From: Aromatoleum diolicum
GTDB lineage: Bacteria > Pseudomonadota > Gammaproteobacteria > Burkholderiales > Rhodocyclaceae
Assembly (NCBI RefSeq): GCF_012910955.1
Contig: NZ_WTVQ01000047.1
Coordinates: 1 to 34,728 of the forward strand
DNA length: 34,728 nucleotides
Direction: 5' to 3'
Shown here: positions 24,202 to 32,143 of the stretch, one piece after another
How positions within the stretch are numbered: the stretch's first letter is position 1
Layout of the letters: each line of letters begins with the position of its first letter
Made by a program: the position numbers and the translations under genes
The notes under the pieces: model-generated
Database searches by the model: none
What the model was told of the DNA's origin: nothing
Seen by the model: only the letters and a program-made list of their open reading frames with translations

Positions 24202-25383
24202 ATGGATTTTGAATTTTCCGAAAAAGAACGCGAATTCCTGCGCGAAGTCGGCCAATTCCTCGCGGACAATTACGATCCGAAAGTCATGGACGTCACGCGC
24301 GAAAACATGGCGCAGGTATGCGATACCCCGGACCGTCGTGCGTTCATGAAGAAGGTCGCCGAAAAGGGCTGGCTCGGCATCACCTGGCCGAAGGAATATG
24401 GCGGTCAGGAAGGTGAAGGATTCTTCGAATACCTGCTCAACGAGAAGCTTTCCTCGGTCGGCGCGCCGCAGATCGGCAAGGGCGTGGGCATCATCGGCAA
24501 GACGCTGATCAACGTCGGCTCGGAAAAGCTCAAGCGCGAATTCCTGCCGCAGATCCTCGACGCGAAGATCGAATTCGCCGTCGGCTATTCCGAACCCTCC
24601 GCCGGCTCCGACGCGGCGGCGATGCGCCTGAAGGCCGAACGCCAGGGCGACGGCTGGGTACTCAACGGCCAGAAGGTGTTCACGACCTCGGCGCACTTCG
24701 CGGACTGGTACTGGGTCGGCGCGCGCACCGATCCGGACGCGCCCAAGCATCACGGCATCACGCTGTTCCTGGTGCGCATGGACGACCCCGGCCTGACCAT
24801 CCATCCGATGTACACGATGGGCAACGAGCGCACCAACGCGGTGTTTTTCGACAACGTCTTCGTGCATGACGACTACCGCGTCGGCGAGCTCAACAAGGGC
24901 TTCCAGTACATCGCCGAGGCGCTCGACATCGAACGCTTCAGCATGTTCACCTTCGCCCCGATCCGCGGCCGCGTGGAACTGCTGTGCGACCACGTGAAGA
25001 CCGCGACCTGCGACGGCGTGCCTCTGAAGGACGACCCGGTGATCCGCCAGAAGATCGCCGAACTGGCCACCGAATGCGAAGTGGCGCGCGTGCTCGGCGT
25101 GAAGTTCGTGGATGCCGCGCTCAACAGCAGCAAGACGCCGACCATCGAGGCCTCGGAATACAAGCTTTACGCGACCGAGCTGTCGCGGCGCATCGCCGAC
25201 GCCACGATGGACATCGTCGGCCCCGGTGCGCAACTCGCCCTGCATACCGCGGAGGCGCCGCTGAAGGGGCGCGCCGAGAGCTGTTACACCTACACGGTGA
25301 TCGACACCATCGGCGGCGGCTCCTCCCAGGTCCAGCGCAACATCATTGCCAAGCGCAAGCTGGATCTGCCGAAGAACTTCTGA
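24202..25383 (+). CDS. acyl-CoA dehydrogenase, alpha-type (catalytic) subunit, first gene of plus-strand operon
   Basis: A 393-residue ACAD: TWPKEYGGQ (61-69), VGYSEPSAGSDAAAMRLK (127-144), NGQKVFTTSAHFADWYWVGART (155-176), and a C-terminal GGGSSQVQRNIIAKRKLDLP. Glu244 in LDIER matches the isovaleryl-CoA-dehydrogenase-type base. The start has GGAGG in front (GGAGGCAGTGATG). The beta-type chain at 27645-28808 in the same operon is the likely partner, separated by the racemase and two MaoC genes. Its closest feature set is that of steroid-type FadE proteins; substrate unknown. Confidence 0.88.
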   Translation: MDFEFSEKEREFLREVGQFLADNYDPKVMDVTRENMAQVCDTPDRRAFMKKVAEKGWLGITWPKEYGGQEGEGFFEYLLNEKLSSVGAPQIGKGVGIIGKTLINVGSEKLKREFLPQILDAKIEFAVGYSEPSAGSDAAAMRLKAERQGDGWVLNGQKVFTTSAHFADWYWVGARTDPDAPKHHGITLFLVRMDDPGLTIHPMYTMGNERTNAVFFDNVFVHDDYRVGELNKGFQYIAEALDIERFSMFTFAPIRGRVELLCDHVKTATCDGVPLKDDPVIRQKIAELATECEVARVLGVKFVDAALNSSKTPTIEASEYKLYATELSRRIADATMDIVGPGAQLALHTAEAPLKGRAESCYTYTVIDTIGGGSSQVQRNIIAKRKLDLPKNF

Positions 25384-25396
25384 CGGGGTCGCCACG

Positions 25397-26557
25397 ATGA
25401 GCTTCCTGACCGGCTACACCGTCCTCGACCTCGCGAGCGTCGGCCCCGCTGCGCGCGCCTCGCGCATCCTTGCCGACTTCGGCATGCGCATCATCAAGGT
25501 CGCCCCTGTCGCCGCGAACGGCGCGAAGCAGACCGAACCGGTGTTCCACGCCTACGGTGCGGGGCGCGGCACGCGCAGGATCCGGCTTGATCTCAAGTCG
25601 GACGCGGGTCGCGAGACCCTGCTGCACCTCGCCGAGCAGGCCGATGTCGTCATCGAAAGCTTCCGCCCCGGGGTCGCCGCGCGGCTCGGGGTGGGCCATG
25701 CGCAGATCGCCGCGCGCAACCCGCGCATCATCCACTGCTCGACCAGCGGCTACGGTCAGGACGGCCCCTGTGCGCAGTGGGTCGGCCATGACATCAACTA
25801 CCTCGCGATGTCCGGTTTCCTCGCCTGCAGCGGTCGCGACGCCGAAGGGCGACCGGCGCTCCCCGGCGCCACGGCGGCCGACAGCGCGGGCGGCGGCATG
25901 CACGCCGCGCAGTCGATCCTCGCCGCGCTCCTGCACCGCGAGCGCAGCGGCGAAGGCGCCTGCCTCGACGTCTCGATCACGGACGGCGTGCTGAACCTGA
26001 TGTCGCTCTACCTCGACCAGTACCTCGCCACCGGCGAAGAGACCCGGCCTGGCTCGGGGGTGCTGACCGGAAAATATGCGTGGTACGGCGTGTACGCGAC
26101 GGCCGACGGGAAGCACGTCGCCGTCGGCGCGATCGAAGCACACTTCTTTCGCAACCTGTGCCGCCTGCTCGACCTGGATGCCTTCGCGGACAGCCAGTAC
26201 GACGACGCGCGGCAGGACGAGATGCGGGCCGCCTTCGCCCATCGCTTCCGCACGCGCAACTGTGACGAATGGGTCGAGCGGCTCGCCGGCGCCGACACCT
26301 GCGTCGCCCCGGTGCTGACGATTGCCGAGGTGAGCGCCCACCCGCAGTTCCGCGACCGCAGCGCGTTCATGCGCGCCCGCCACCCGCAGCGCGGTCCCTT
26401 CGAACAGCTCGCTCCGGTGCTCGCAGGCTGCGAGCGGCGGCAGCCGGAGCATCAGGTCGCGCCCGCGGGCAGCACCGATACCGACGCGGTACTCGCCGAG
26501 GCCGGCTTCCCGGCCGGGCAGATCGCCGAATTGCGCGCCGCCGGCTGCATCGAATGA
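25397..26557 (+). CDS. alpha-methylacyl-CoA racemase (family III CoA-transferase fold)
   Basis: A 386-residue protein of the CaiB/BaiF fold with the racemase signature rather than the transferase one: VGHDINYLAMSG with His131, ATAADSAGGGM with Asp162, and VGAIEAHFF with Glu247. These line up with His126, Asp156 and Glu241 of the mycobacterial enzyme with nearly identical spacing. It epimerises 2-methyl-branched acyl-CoAs (R to S) by proton exchange at C2, making them acceptable to ACADs. This is needed for sterol, bile-acid and isoprenoid side chains, and fits its place directly between an ACAD and two hydratase subunits. It is the strongest single hint of a methyl-branched substrate. The ATG at 25397 follows the ACAD stop by 13 bp. 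Confidence 0.85.
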   Translation: MSFLTGYTVLDLASVGPAARASRILADFGMRIIKVAPVAANGAKQTEPVFHAYGAGRGTRRIRLDLKSDAGRETLLHLAEQADVVIESFRPGVAARLGVGHAQIAARNPRIIHCSTSGYGQDGPCAQWVGHDINYLAMSGFLACSGRDAEGRPALPGATAADSAGGGMHAAQSILAALLHRERSGEGACLDVSITDGVLNLMSLYLDQYLATGEETRPGSGVLTGKYAWYGVYATADGKHVAVGAIEAHFFRNLCRLLDLDAFADSQYDDARQDEMRAAFAHRFRTRNCDEWVERLAGADTCVAPVLTIAEVSAHPQFRDRSAFMRARHPQRGPFEQLAPVLAGCERRQPEHQVAPAGSTDTDAVLAEAGFPAGQIAELRAAGCIE

Positions 26558-26577
26558 CGTCCACTGGAGATCCGCAC

Positions 26578-27099
26578 ATGAGCGCAGCGCCCGAATTGCC
26601 GCCCGCCGTGCAGGCGATGATCGGTACGCCGATGTACGAGGAACGGACCGAGTTCCCGATCGAAATCGGCTACGTCTACAACACCTGCGCAGCGGTGCAG
26701 AACGCCAACCCCATTTTCTGGGACGAAGCTGCCGCCCGCGAAATCACCGGCGGCCCCATAGCCCCGCCGACGATGCTGTCCGTGTGGTTCCGGCCCCACC
26801 ACTGGGCGCCGGGCGCGGCAGGCGAACGCACCGCACTGCAGGTCCACTTCGACCTGAAACGCCTGCTCGACCTGCCCGAGGCCGTCGTCGCGAGCAACGA
26901 AGCGGTGTTCGGCGAACCGGTCCGTCCCGGCGACCGCCTCACCACGCGCCAGATCGTGCGCTCGGTCGGACCACTCAAACGGACGAAGCTGGGCACCGGG
27001 CGTTTCTGGACAATCGACGTCGAAACCACCAACCAGCATGGCGAATGGGTCGGCACCGAGATCTACACCCTGCTGGGCTACCGGAGGCCGGACCAATGA
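26578..27099 (+). CDS. MaoC-type hydratase subunit (ChsH2 N-terminal-domain-like, without DUF35)
   Basis: A 173-residue hot-dog protein of the N-terminal MaoC dehydratase type, with FPIEIGYVYNTCAAVQNANPIFWDEAAA, GGPIAPPTMLSVWFRP and a closing TTNQHGEWVGTEIYTLLGYRRP strand. It parallels the first half of the MaoC-DUF35 protein at 12952-13929 but ends before any zinc/OB domain. It overlaps the next MaoC gene by ATGA, so the two are probably made in equal amounts and form a heteromeric enoyl-CoA hydratase. The RBS is GGAG before ATG 26578. Confidence 0.83.
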   Translation: MSAAPELPPAVQAMIGTPMYEERTEFPIEIGYVYNTCAAVQNANPIFWDEAAAREITGGPIAPPTMLSVWFRPHHWAPGAAGERTALQVHFDLKRLLDLPEAVVASNEAVFGEPVRPGDRLTTRQIVRSVGPLKRTKLGTGRFWTIDVETTNQHGEWVGTEIYTLLGYRRPDQ

Positions 27100-27584
27100 A
27101 CGCCACCGTCGCCCCTGGCATCACCGCCGCGCAGATTGCCGAAGGCCAGCAACTGCCGGCCCTGCGCCACCCCGTCACCGCCACGACCATCGTGCTCGGC
27201 GCGCTCGCGAGCCGCGACTGGCGGCCGATGCACCACGACAAGGATTTCGCGGTCGAGCGCAACGGCGTGAAGAACATCTTCATCAATACGCCCAACAACG
27301 CAGCCTGGTTCGAGCGCTACGTCACCGACTGGACCGGCCCGCGCGGCCGCCTGGGCCGCCTGCGCTTCGAGATGAAGAAGTCCGTGTTCCCTGGCGACGA
27401 GATGTGCTTCTCGGGCGTGGTGCGCAAGCTCTCGACCGACGCCACGGGCTGCCACTGGGTAGACCTCGACCTCGCGATCTCCGTCGACGGCGAAATGCGC
27501 ACGACCGGTTTCGCGTGCGTCGCCGTGCCCGCAGACCCGAGCGACAACCCCTGGGCCCGCAAGGGCGACCGCTGGACGCCCTGA
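27096..27584 (+). CDS. MaoC-type enoyl-CoA hydratase subunit (ChsH1-like paralogue)
   Basis: A 162-residue single hot-dog domain. VLGALASRDWRPMHHDKDFA carries the Asp and His of the hydratase motif, followed by GRLGRLRFEMKKSVFPGDEMCFSGVV. It is clearly paralogous to the MaoC at 11414-11833 and, with the preceding gene, gives the plus-strand operon its own two-part hydratase. The start overlaps the preceding stop by four bases. Only this set lacks a DUF35 domain and an Ltp2-like aldolase, so its product is likely further oxidised and thiolysed rather than retro-aldol cleaved. Confidence 0.84.
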   Translation: MNATVAPGITAAQIAEGQQLPALRHPVTATTIVLGALASRDWRPMHHDKDFAVERNGVKNIFINTPNNAAWFERYVTDWTGPRGRLGRLRFEMKKSVFPGDEMCFSGVVRKLSTDATGCHWVDLDLAISVDGEMRTTGFACVAVPADPSDNPWARKGDRWTP

Positions 27585-27644
27585 GCGGCTTCCTTCCACA
27601 ACCCTTTACGCGCAACCCGCCACCCAATTTCCGAGAGGCCGCCA

Positions 27645-28808
27645 ATGGACCTGCAGTTCACCGACGAGCAGAACATGCTCCGCGACATGACCCGAAACCT
27701 GTGTGCCGACCATAGCGGCACCGACATCGTGCGCAAGATGGAAGACGACCCGCTGGGCGTTCCCGCCGATCTCTGGCAACAGATGCGCGAGACGGGTCTG
27801 CTCGGCATGGCGATCGCCGAGGATCACGGCGGCATGGGCCTGAACATGCTCGACTGCGCCGTGATCTACGAACAGCTCGGCCGCAACCTCGCGCCCGGCC
27901 CGTACTTCGCCAGCACCGTGATGAGCGCCGGCGCACTGAAGCACGCCGGCGAAGCCTCGGACCGGCGCGAGTTGTTCGGAGCCATCGCGGCGGGCGATAC
28001 GATCGTCGTTCCCGCCTGGCTCGAGCCCGATCACGGTTTCGGTCCCGCCGGCGTGCAGTTGCGCGCCGAACGCAGGGGTGACGCCTACGTCCTGACCGGC
28101 ACCAAGCGCCATGTCTTCCATGCGGTCGCCGCACAGAAACTGCTGGTGCTGGCGCGGACCGGCGATGCGCCGGAGGCGATCGACCTTTTCCTGGTCGATA
28201 CCGACACTCCGGGCCTGCAGCTCACGCAGCAGCGCTCGATGGCTTCCGACACCCAGTATCGCGTCGATTTCGATCAGGTGCGCGTGAGCGCCGACCGGCA
28301 CGTCGGCGCCGAAGGCCGCGGCTGGCAGGCATGGGAGGCCGCGATGTACGAAGGCATCATCCTGCTCGCCGCCTTTGCCGCGGGCGGCGCCGAACGCGCG
28401 CTGGAGATCACGGTGCAGTACTCGAAGGACCGTGAGCAGTTCGGCAAGCCGATCGGTGCCTTCCAGTCGCTGGCGCACTACATGGCGGATGCCGCGGCGG
28501 TGGTGGACGGCGCGAAGGTGCTCGTGCAGGAAGCGGCGTGGGCCCACGCGGCGGGCAAGGACATCAGGCGCCTCGCGCCCATGGCCAAGCTCTTCGCCTG
28601 CAAGGCCTTCCGCGACGTCACCTCGGTCGCGCAACAGATCCACGGCGGCATCGGCTTCACGCTCGACTACGACATCCAGCTCTTCTACCGCCGCGCCAAG
28701 CAGCTGCAGATGAACTGGTGGGATTCGCGCTATCTGGAAGAGCTGGTCGCGGCCGACATCCTCGACCGCGACGGCGAACGCACCATTCCCGACCCCTTCA
28801 CTGCCTGA
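27645..28808 (+). CDS. acyl-CoA dehydrogenase, beta-type (non-catalytic-base) subunit
   Basis: A 387-residue ACAD-fold protein beginning MDLQFTDEQNMLRDMTRNLC, with DREQFGKPIGAFQSLAH and QQIHGGIGFTLDYDIQLFYRRAKQLQ. The catalytic helix reads AMYEGIILLAA, with Gly and Ile at the Glu-Arg positions, and no MCAD-type C-terminal Glu is seen. It therefore resembles the beta chains at 6660 and 11805 and should pair with the alpha-type ACAD at 24202. The gap to the upstream gene (60 bp) is the largest so far in the operon. Confidence 0.83.
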   Translation: MDLQFTDEQNMLRDMTRNLCADHSGTDIVRKMEDDPLGVPADLWQQMRETGLLGMAIAEDHGGMGLNMLDCAVIYEQLGRNLAPGPYFASTVMSAGALKHAGEASDRRELFGAIAAGDTIVVPAWLEPDHGFGPAGVQLRAERRGDAYVLTGTKRHVFHAVAAQKLLVLARTGDAPEAIDLFLVDTDTPGLQLTQQRSMASDTQYRVDFDQVRVSADRHVGAEGRGWQAWEAAMYEGIILLAAFAAGGAERALEITVQYSKDREQFGKPIGAFQSLAHYMADAAAVVDGAKVLVQEAAWAHAAGKDIRRLAPMAKLFACKAFRDVTSVAQQIHGGIGFTLDYDIQLFYRRAKQLQMNWWDSRYLEELVAADILDRDGERTIPDPFTA

Positions 28809-28835
28809 CGCAAGCGCCGCGCGACGGAGACCCCG

Positions 28836-29600
28836 ATGGCAAATCCGAATCCCCACTATGGCACCGGTACCTTCCGCCGTCGCGTCCGCGTGCGCGCTGC
28901 GCCCGGCCAGGTGACCGTCGAACTCGAGGACGGCAACCACGGTTTTCGGCTGCGCATGTGGCACGACGGCGCACGCATCAACACGGTCGAACTCGATCCG
29001 CTGCGCATTCCTTTCAACACCTGCGCCGAAGCATCAAAACCGCTCACGCGGGCGATCGGCCACCGCCTGGACGAAGGTGCCGCCGTGCTGCGCGACCGCC
29101 TCGTGCCGTCCGACAACTGCACCCATATGCACGACATGCTCGTCCTAGCGGCCGCGCATGCTGCGTCGCATCGAGGCGAAGAGGCGACGACCCGGCAGTA
29201 CGACATGGCTGTCGAGGACGAACGCAGCGGTGTGATGCGCGCGAGCGTGCGCTGCAACGGCGAAACCGTGCACGAGTGGGAAATCGCCAAACACGAGATC
29301 GTCGCTCCGGCGGAGCTCGCGGGGCGGCCGGCGATGCGCGGCTTCCACGCCTGGGCTTCCGAATGCTTCGCCGACCTGCGGCTCGAGGCCGCCGTCGCCC
29401 TGCAGCGTGCCTACTTCGTCGCCCAGAGTCGCCGCTTCAGCTTCGAACCCGCCGCGCTCAACCCCGGCGTGGCGGACGGCATGCCGCACAGCGCCTGCTA
29501 CTCGTACAACCGCAGCGTCGTCGAACGTGCGCTGCGCAGCGACGGCACGGTGCGCGACTTCACGCATACCCCCGACCTGTTGCTGAAGTTCCTGCCATGA
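28836..29600 (+). CDS. DUF2889 protein of unknown function
   Basis: A 254-residue soluble protein with no signal or membrane segment. The beginning (GTFRRRVRVRA, VELEDGNHGFRLRMWHDGARI, IPFNTCAEA and NCTHMHDMLVLAAAHA) matches my recollection of the DUF2889 family, in which Asp/His and Cys-Thr-His residues are conserved. The CTH segment and the HDG segment could bind a metal, which is speculation. It has a GGAGA ribosome site and overlaps the downstream region by four bases at an alternative CoA-transferase start. Its place inside an ACAD/CoA-transferase operon suggests a catabolic step, not housekeeping, but no activity can be assigned. Confidence 0.7.
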   Translation: MANPNPHYGTGTFRRRVRVRAAPGQVTVELEDGNHGFRLRMWHDGARINTVELDPLRIPFNTCAEASKPLTRAIGHRLDEGAAVLRDRLVPSDNCTHMHDMLVLAAAHAASHRGEEATTRQYDMAVEDERSGVMRASVRCNGETVHEWEIAKHEIVAPAELAGRPAMRGFHAWASECFADLRLEAAVALQRAYFVAQSRRFSFEPAALNPGVADGMPHSACYSYNRSVVERALRSDGTVRDFTHTPDLLLKFLP

Positions 29601-29617
29601 CCCGCCCCGGAGGCTCC

Positions 29618-30847
29618 ATGAAGGCTCACAACCCTGCCGCCCCGGGTGCGCTCGCCGGCATCCGCGTCATCGACTTCGGCCAGATGGTGTCCGCCCCCTA
29701 CTGCGCGAAGCTGTTCGGCGACTACGGGGCCGATGTCCTCAAGGTCGAACTGCCCGAAGGGGACGCCGCCCGCCGTGCCGGTCCCTTCCCGGCCGACGCG
29801 CCCCATCCCGAGCGCAGCGGCCTGTACTTCATCAACAACACCAACAAGCGCGGAATCACCTGCAACGTCGCCACGGCGCAGGGGCGCGAGCTGTTCCTGC
29901 GCCTGCTCGAAAGCACCGACGTCCTGATCGAGAACAACCTGCCGCAGCGCATGCGCGTCTGGGGGCTCGACTACGCCACGCTCGCGGCGACCAATCCCGA
30001 CCTCGTGGTGATCTCGATCACGCCCTTCGGCCAGACCGGCCCCTACAGCGGCTGGAACGGCTACGACCTGAACGCCTACCACCTCACCGGTGCGAGTTCG
30101 CGCTACTGCGGCCGCCCCGGCGAAACGCCGCTCGAACACGGCACCTTTGCCGCGGACTACTTCGGCGCCGTCACGGCCGCCGCGTGGGGACTCGGCGCGG
30201 TGTACGGACGCGGGCAGGCCGGCGGCGGGCAGCAGCTCGACGTGTCCTGCGCGGAGGCAATCGCCGCAACGTTTGTCGGCGGACAGAACATCGGCTGCTA
30301 CGCGCAGGAAGGACGCTTCGACAAGCGCACGGGCGTGGGGATGCCGCTCGGCGCACCGGCCACGATCATGCCCTGCCGCGACGGCCACGTGTGGATGCTC
30401 GCCCTCGAACCCGGCCAGTGGAACGGCCTGCGAAAGGTGATGGGTGACCCCGAATGGGCGAGCCTCGACATGTTCCAGGACATGTACTCGCGCGCGCAAA
30501 ACGCCGACGTGATCTACGAGTTCCTCCGCGAGTGGACGATGCAGCACGGCAAGATGGAAATCATGGAGAAGTGCCAGGCCGCAGGCTGCCCGGTCACCGC
30601 CGTGTTCACGATCGAAGAGGCCGCGAACCAGCCCCACCTCAAGGCGCGCGACTACTTCGTCGACATGGAACACCCGGAACTCGGCCGCCTCAAGAATCTC
30701 GGCGCGCCCTTCAAGCTGCCCGCAAGCCCCGGCGGCCCGACCCGCCCGGCGCCGCTGCTCGGGCAGCACAACGAAGAAGTGTATGGCGAACGGCTCGGCC
30801 TCACGGCCGCGGACGTGCGCCGCCTTGCCCGCGACGGCATCGTCTGA
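29618..30847 (+). CDS. type III (CaiB/BaiF) acyl-CoA transferase, first of a tandem pair
   Basis: A 409-residue family III CoA-transferase: IRVIDFGQMVSAPYCAKLFGDYGADVLKVE at the N-terminus, NNTNKRGITCNV, and Asp180 in TFAADYFGA as the expected acyl/CoA-accepting aspartate. It lacks the GHDINY racemase motif of the 25397 gene. It probably moves CoA from a thioester donor to a carboxylate intermediate. It sits 21 bp upstream of a second, divergent copy, like two-subunit transferases such as BbsEF, so the pair may form a heteromer. The start at 29618 has GGAGG five bases upstream; ATG at 29597 is the alternative and would overlap the preceding stop. Confidence 0.86.
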   Translation: MKAHNPAAPGALAGIRVIDFGQMVSAPYCAKLFGDYGADVLKVELPEGDAARRAGPFPADAPHPERSGLYFINNTNKRGITCNVATAQGRELFLRLLESTDVLIENNLPQRMRVWGLDYATLAATNPDLVVISITPFGQTGPYSGWNGYDLNAYHLTGASSRYCGRPGETPLEHGTFAADYFGAVTAAAWGLGAVYGRGQAGGGQQLDVSCAEAIAATFVGGQNIGCYAQEGRFDKRTGVGMPLGAPATIMPCRDGHVWMLALEPGQWNGLRKVMGDPEWASLDMFQDMYSRAQNADVIYEFLREWTMQHGKMEIMEKCQAAGCPVTAVFTIEEAANQPHLKARDYFVDMEHPELGRLKNLGAPFKLPASPGGPTRPAPLLGQHNEEVYGERLGLTAADVRRLARDGIV

Positions 30848-30868
30848 CCCCCCGACAGGAGAATCCGC

Positions 30869-32089
30869 ATGACGAACCCACTGCCGCTCAAGGGCATCCG
30901 CGTCGTCAATTTCGGCTGGGTGTGGGCCGGGCCGGTGGTCGGCCAGACGCTCGGCTTCCTCGGTGCCGAAGTGCTGAAGATCGAATCGGCCGCCCGCGTC
31001 GACATGACGCGCAACCTGCCCCCCTTCGCCGACGGCGTCCCGGGACCGAACCGCAGCCTGTCGAACCACGCCTGCTGGGCCGGCAACGGCTCGGTGTCGC
31101 TGAACCTGAAGGAGCCCGAGGCGCTGGAACTGGCGCTGCGCCTCATCGCCACGGCCGACGTCGTGGTCGAGAACTTCGGCCCCGGCGTCATGGAGCGCCT
31201 GGGCCTCGGCTACGAACGCCTGCGCGAGGCCAGGCCGGACATCATCCTGTTCTCGATGCCCGCCGCCGGCCTCTCCGGCCCGCTCGAACACGTGCGCACC
31301 TACGGTCTCAGTCTGACCTCGCTCACCGGTCTCGACAGCCTCGTCGGCTACGTCGGGGGCGACCCGATCCCGGTCGAGAACGCGTTCTCCGATCCCTATG
31401 CCGGCATTTTCGGCGCCTTTGCCGTGCTCACCGCCCTCAATCACCAGCGCAACAGCGGCGAAGGCCAGCACATCGACTTCTCGCAGCAGGAAGCGGTAAT
31501 GCAGATGGTCGGCCCCGCCTACATGGACTACGTGCTCAACGGCCGCTCGGGCAGTCCGAAGAGCAACCGCCACCCGACCAATGCTGCCGCCCCGCACGGC
31601 GTCTTTCCGTGCCGCGGCGACGACCGCTGGATCAGCATCGCGGTATGCCGCGACGACGAATGGCAGGGGCTCGTCGCTGCGATGGGCTCGCCCGATTGGG
31701 CCGCCGCGCCCGAGTTGTCGACCGCGCCCGGCCGTGTCTCCCGCATCGACGAGCTGCACGAACGCATCGCCGCGTGGACGTGCGAATCCGACGACCACGA
31801 GCTCGCCGCGCGCCTGCAGGAGCACGGCGTCGCCGCCAGTCCGGTGCTCAACGTCGGCGATCTCCTTCACGACCCGCATTACACGGCGCGCGGCACCTTC
31901 ATCGCAGTCACGCATCCGCTCGGCTTCCGCGAAACGATCTACGGCGCGTACGTGAAGACCAGCCGCAGCCGCCCCGAAGTATGCCCCGGCCCCGCCATCG
32001 GCCAGGACAACGAACGCGTGTTCAAGGGCCTGCTCGGCATCCCCGATGCCGAGTACGAGCGCCTGACGCGGGACAGGATCATCTACTGA
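30869..32089 (+). CDS. type III (CaiB/BaiF) acyl-CoA transferase, second of a tandem pair
   Basis: A 406-residue family III CoA-transferase beginning LKGIRVVNFGWVWAGPVVGQTLGFLGAEVLKIE, with SVSLNLKEPEA, ENFGPGVMERLGLGYE and Asp175 in FSDPYAG as the likely catalytic aspartate. The C-terminal half includes a GVAASPVLNVGDLLHDPHYTARGTF segment typical of the family. It is clearly different from the upstream copy, supporting two distinct subunits or two distinct substrates rather than a recent duplication. The ribosome site is AGGAG seven bases upstream. Confidence 0.87.
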   Translation: MTNPLPLKGIRVVNFGWVWAGPVVGQTLGFLGAEVLKIESAARVDMTRNLPPFADGVPGPNRSLSNHACWAGNGSVSLNLKEPEALELALRLIATADVVVENFGPGVMERLGLGYERLREARPDIILFSMPAAGLSGPLEHVRTYGLSLTSLTGLDSLVGYVGGDPIPVENAFSDPYAGIFGAFAVLTALNHQRNSGEGQHIDFSQQEAVMQMVGPAYMDYVLNGRSGSPKSNRHPTNAAAPHGVFPCRGDDRWISIAVCRDDEWQGLVAAMGSPDWAAAPELSTAPGRVSRIDELHERIAAWTCESDDHELAARLQEHGVAASPVLNVGDLLHDPHYTARGTFIAVTHPLGFRETIYGAYVKTSRSRPEVCPGPAIGQDNERVFKGLLGIPDAEYERLTRDRIIY

Positions 32090-32143
32090 CAAGGCGGCTG
32101 CGGGCGCCCGCCGCGCCCCGGCCCACATCACCGGAGACACGCC

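Noticed and set aside
29498-32140. 880-codon minus-strand open frame
   Set aside because: Opposite two recognisable CoA-transferase genes; composition is that of a high-GC antisense frame.
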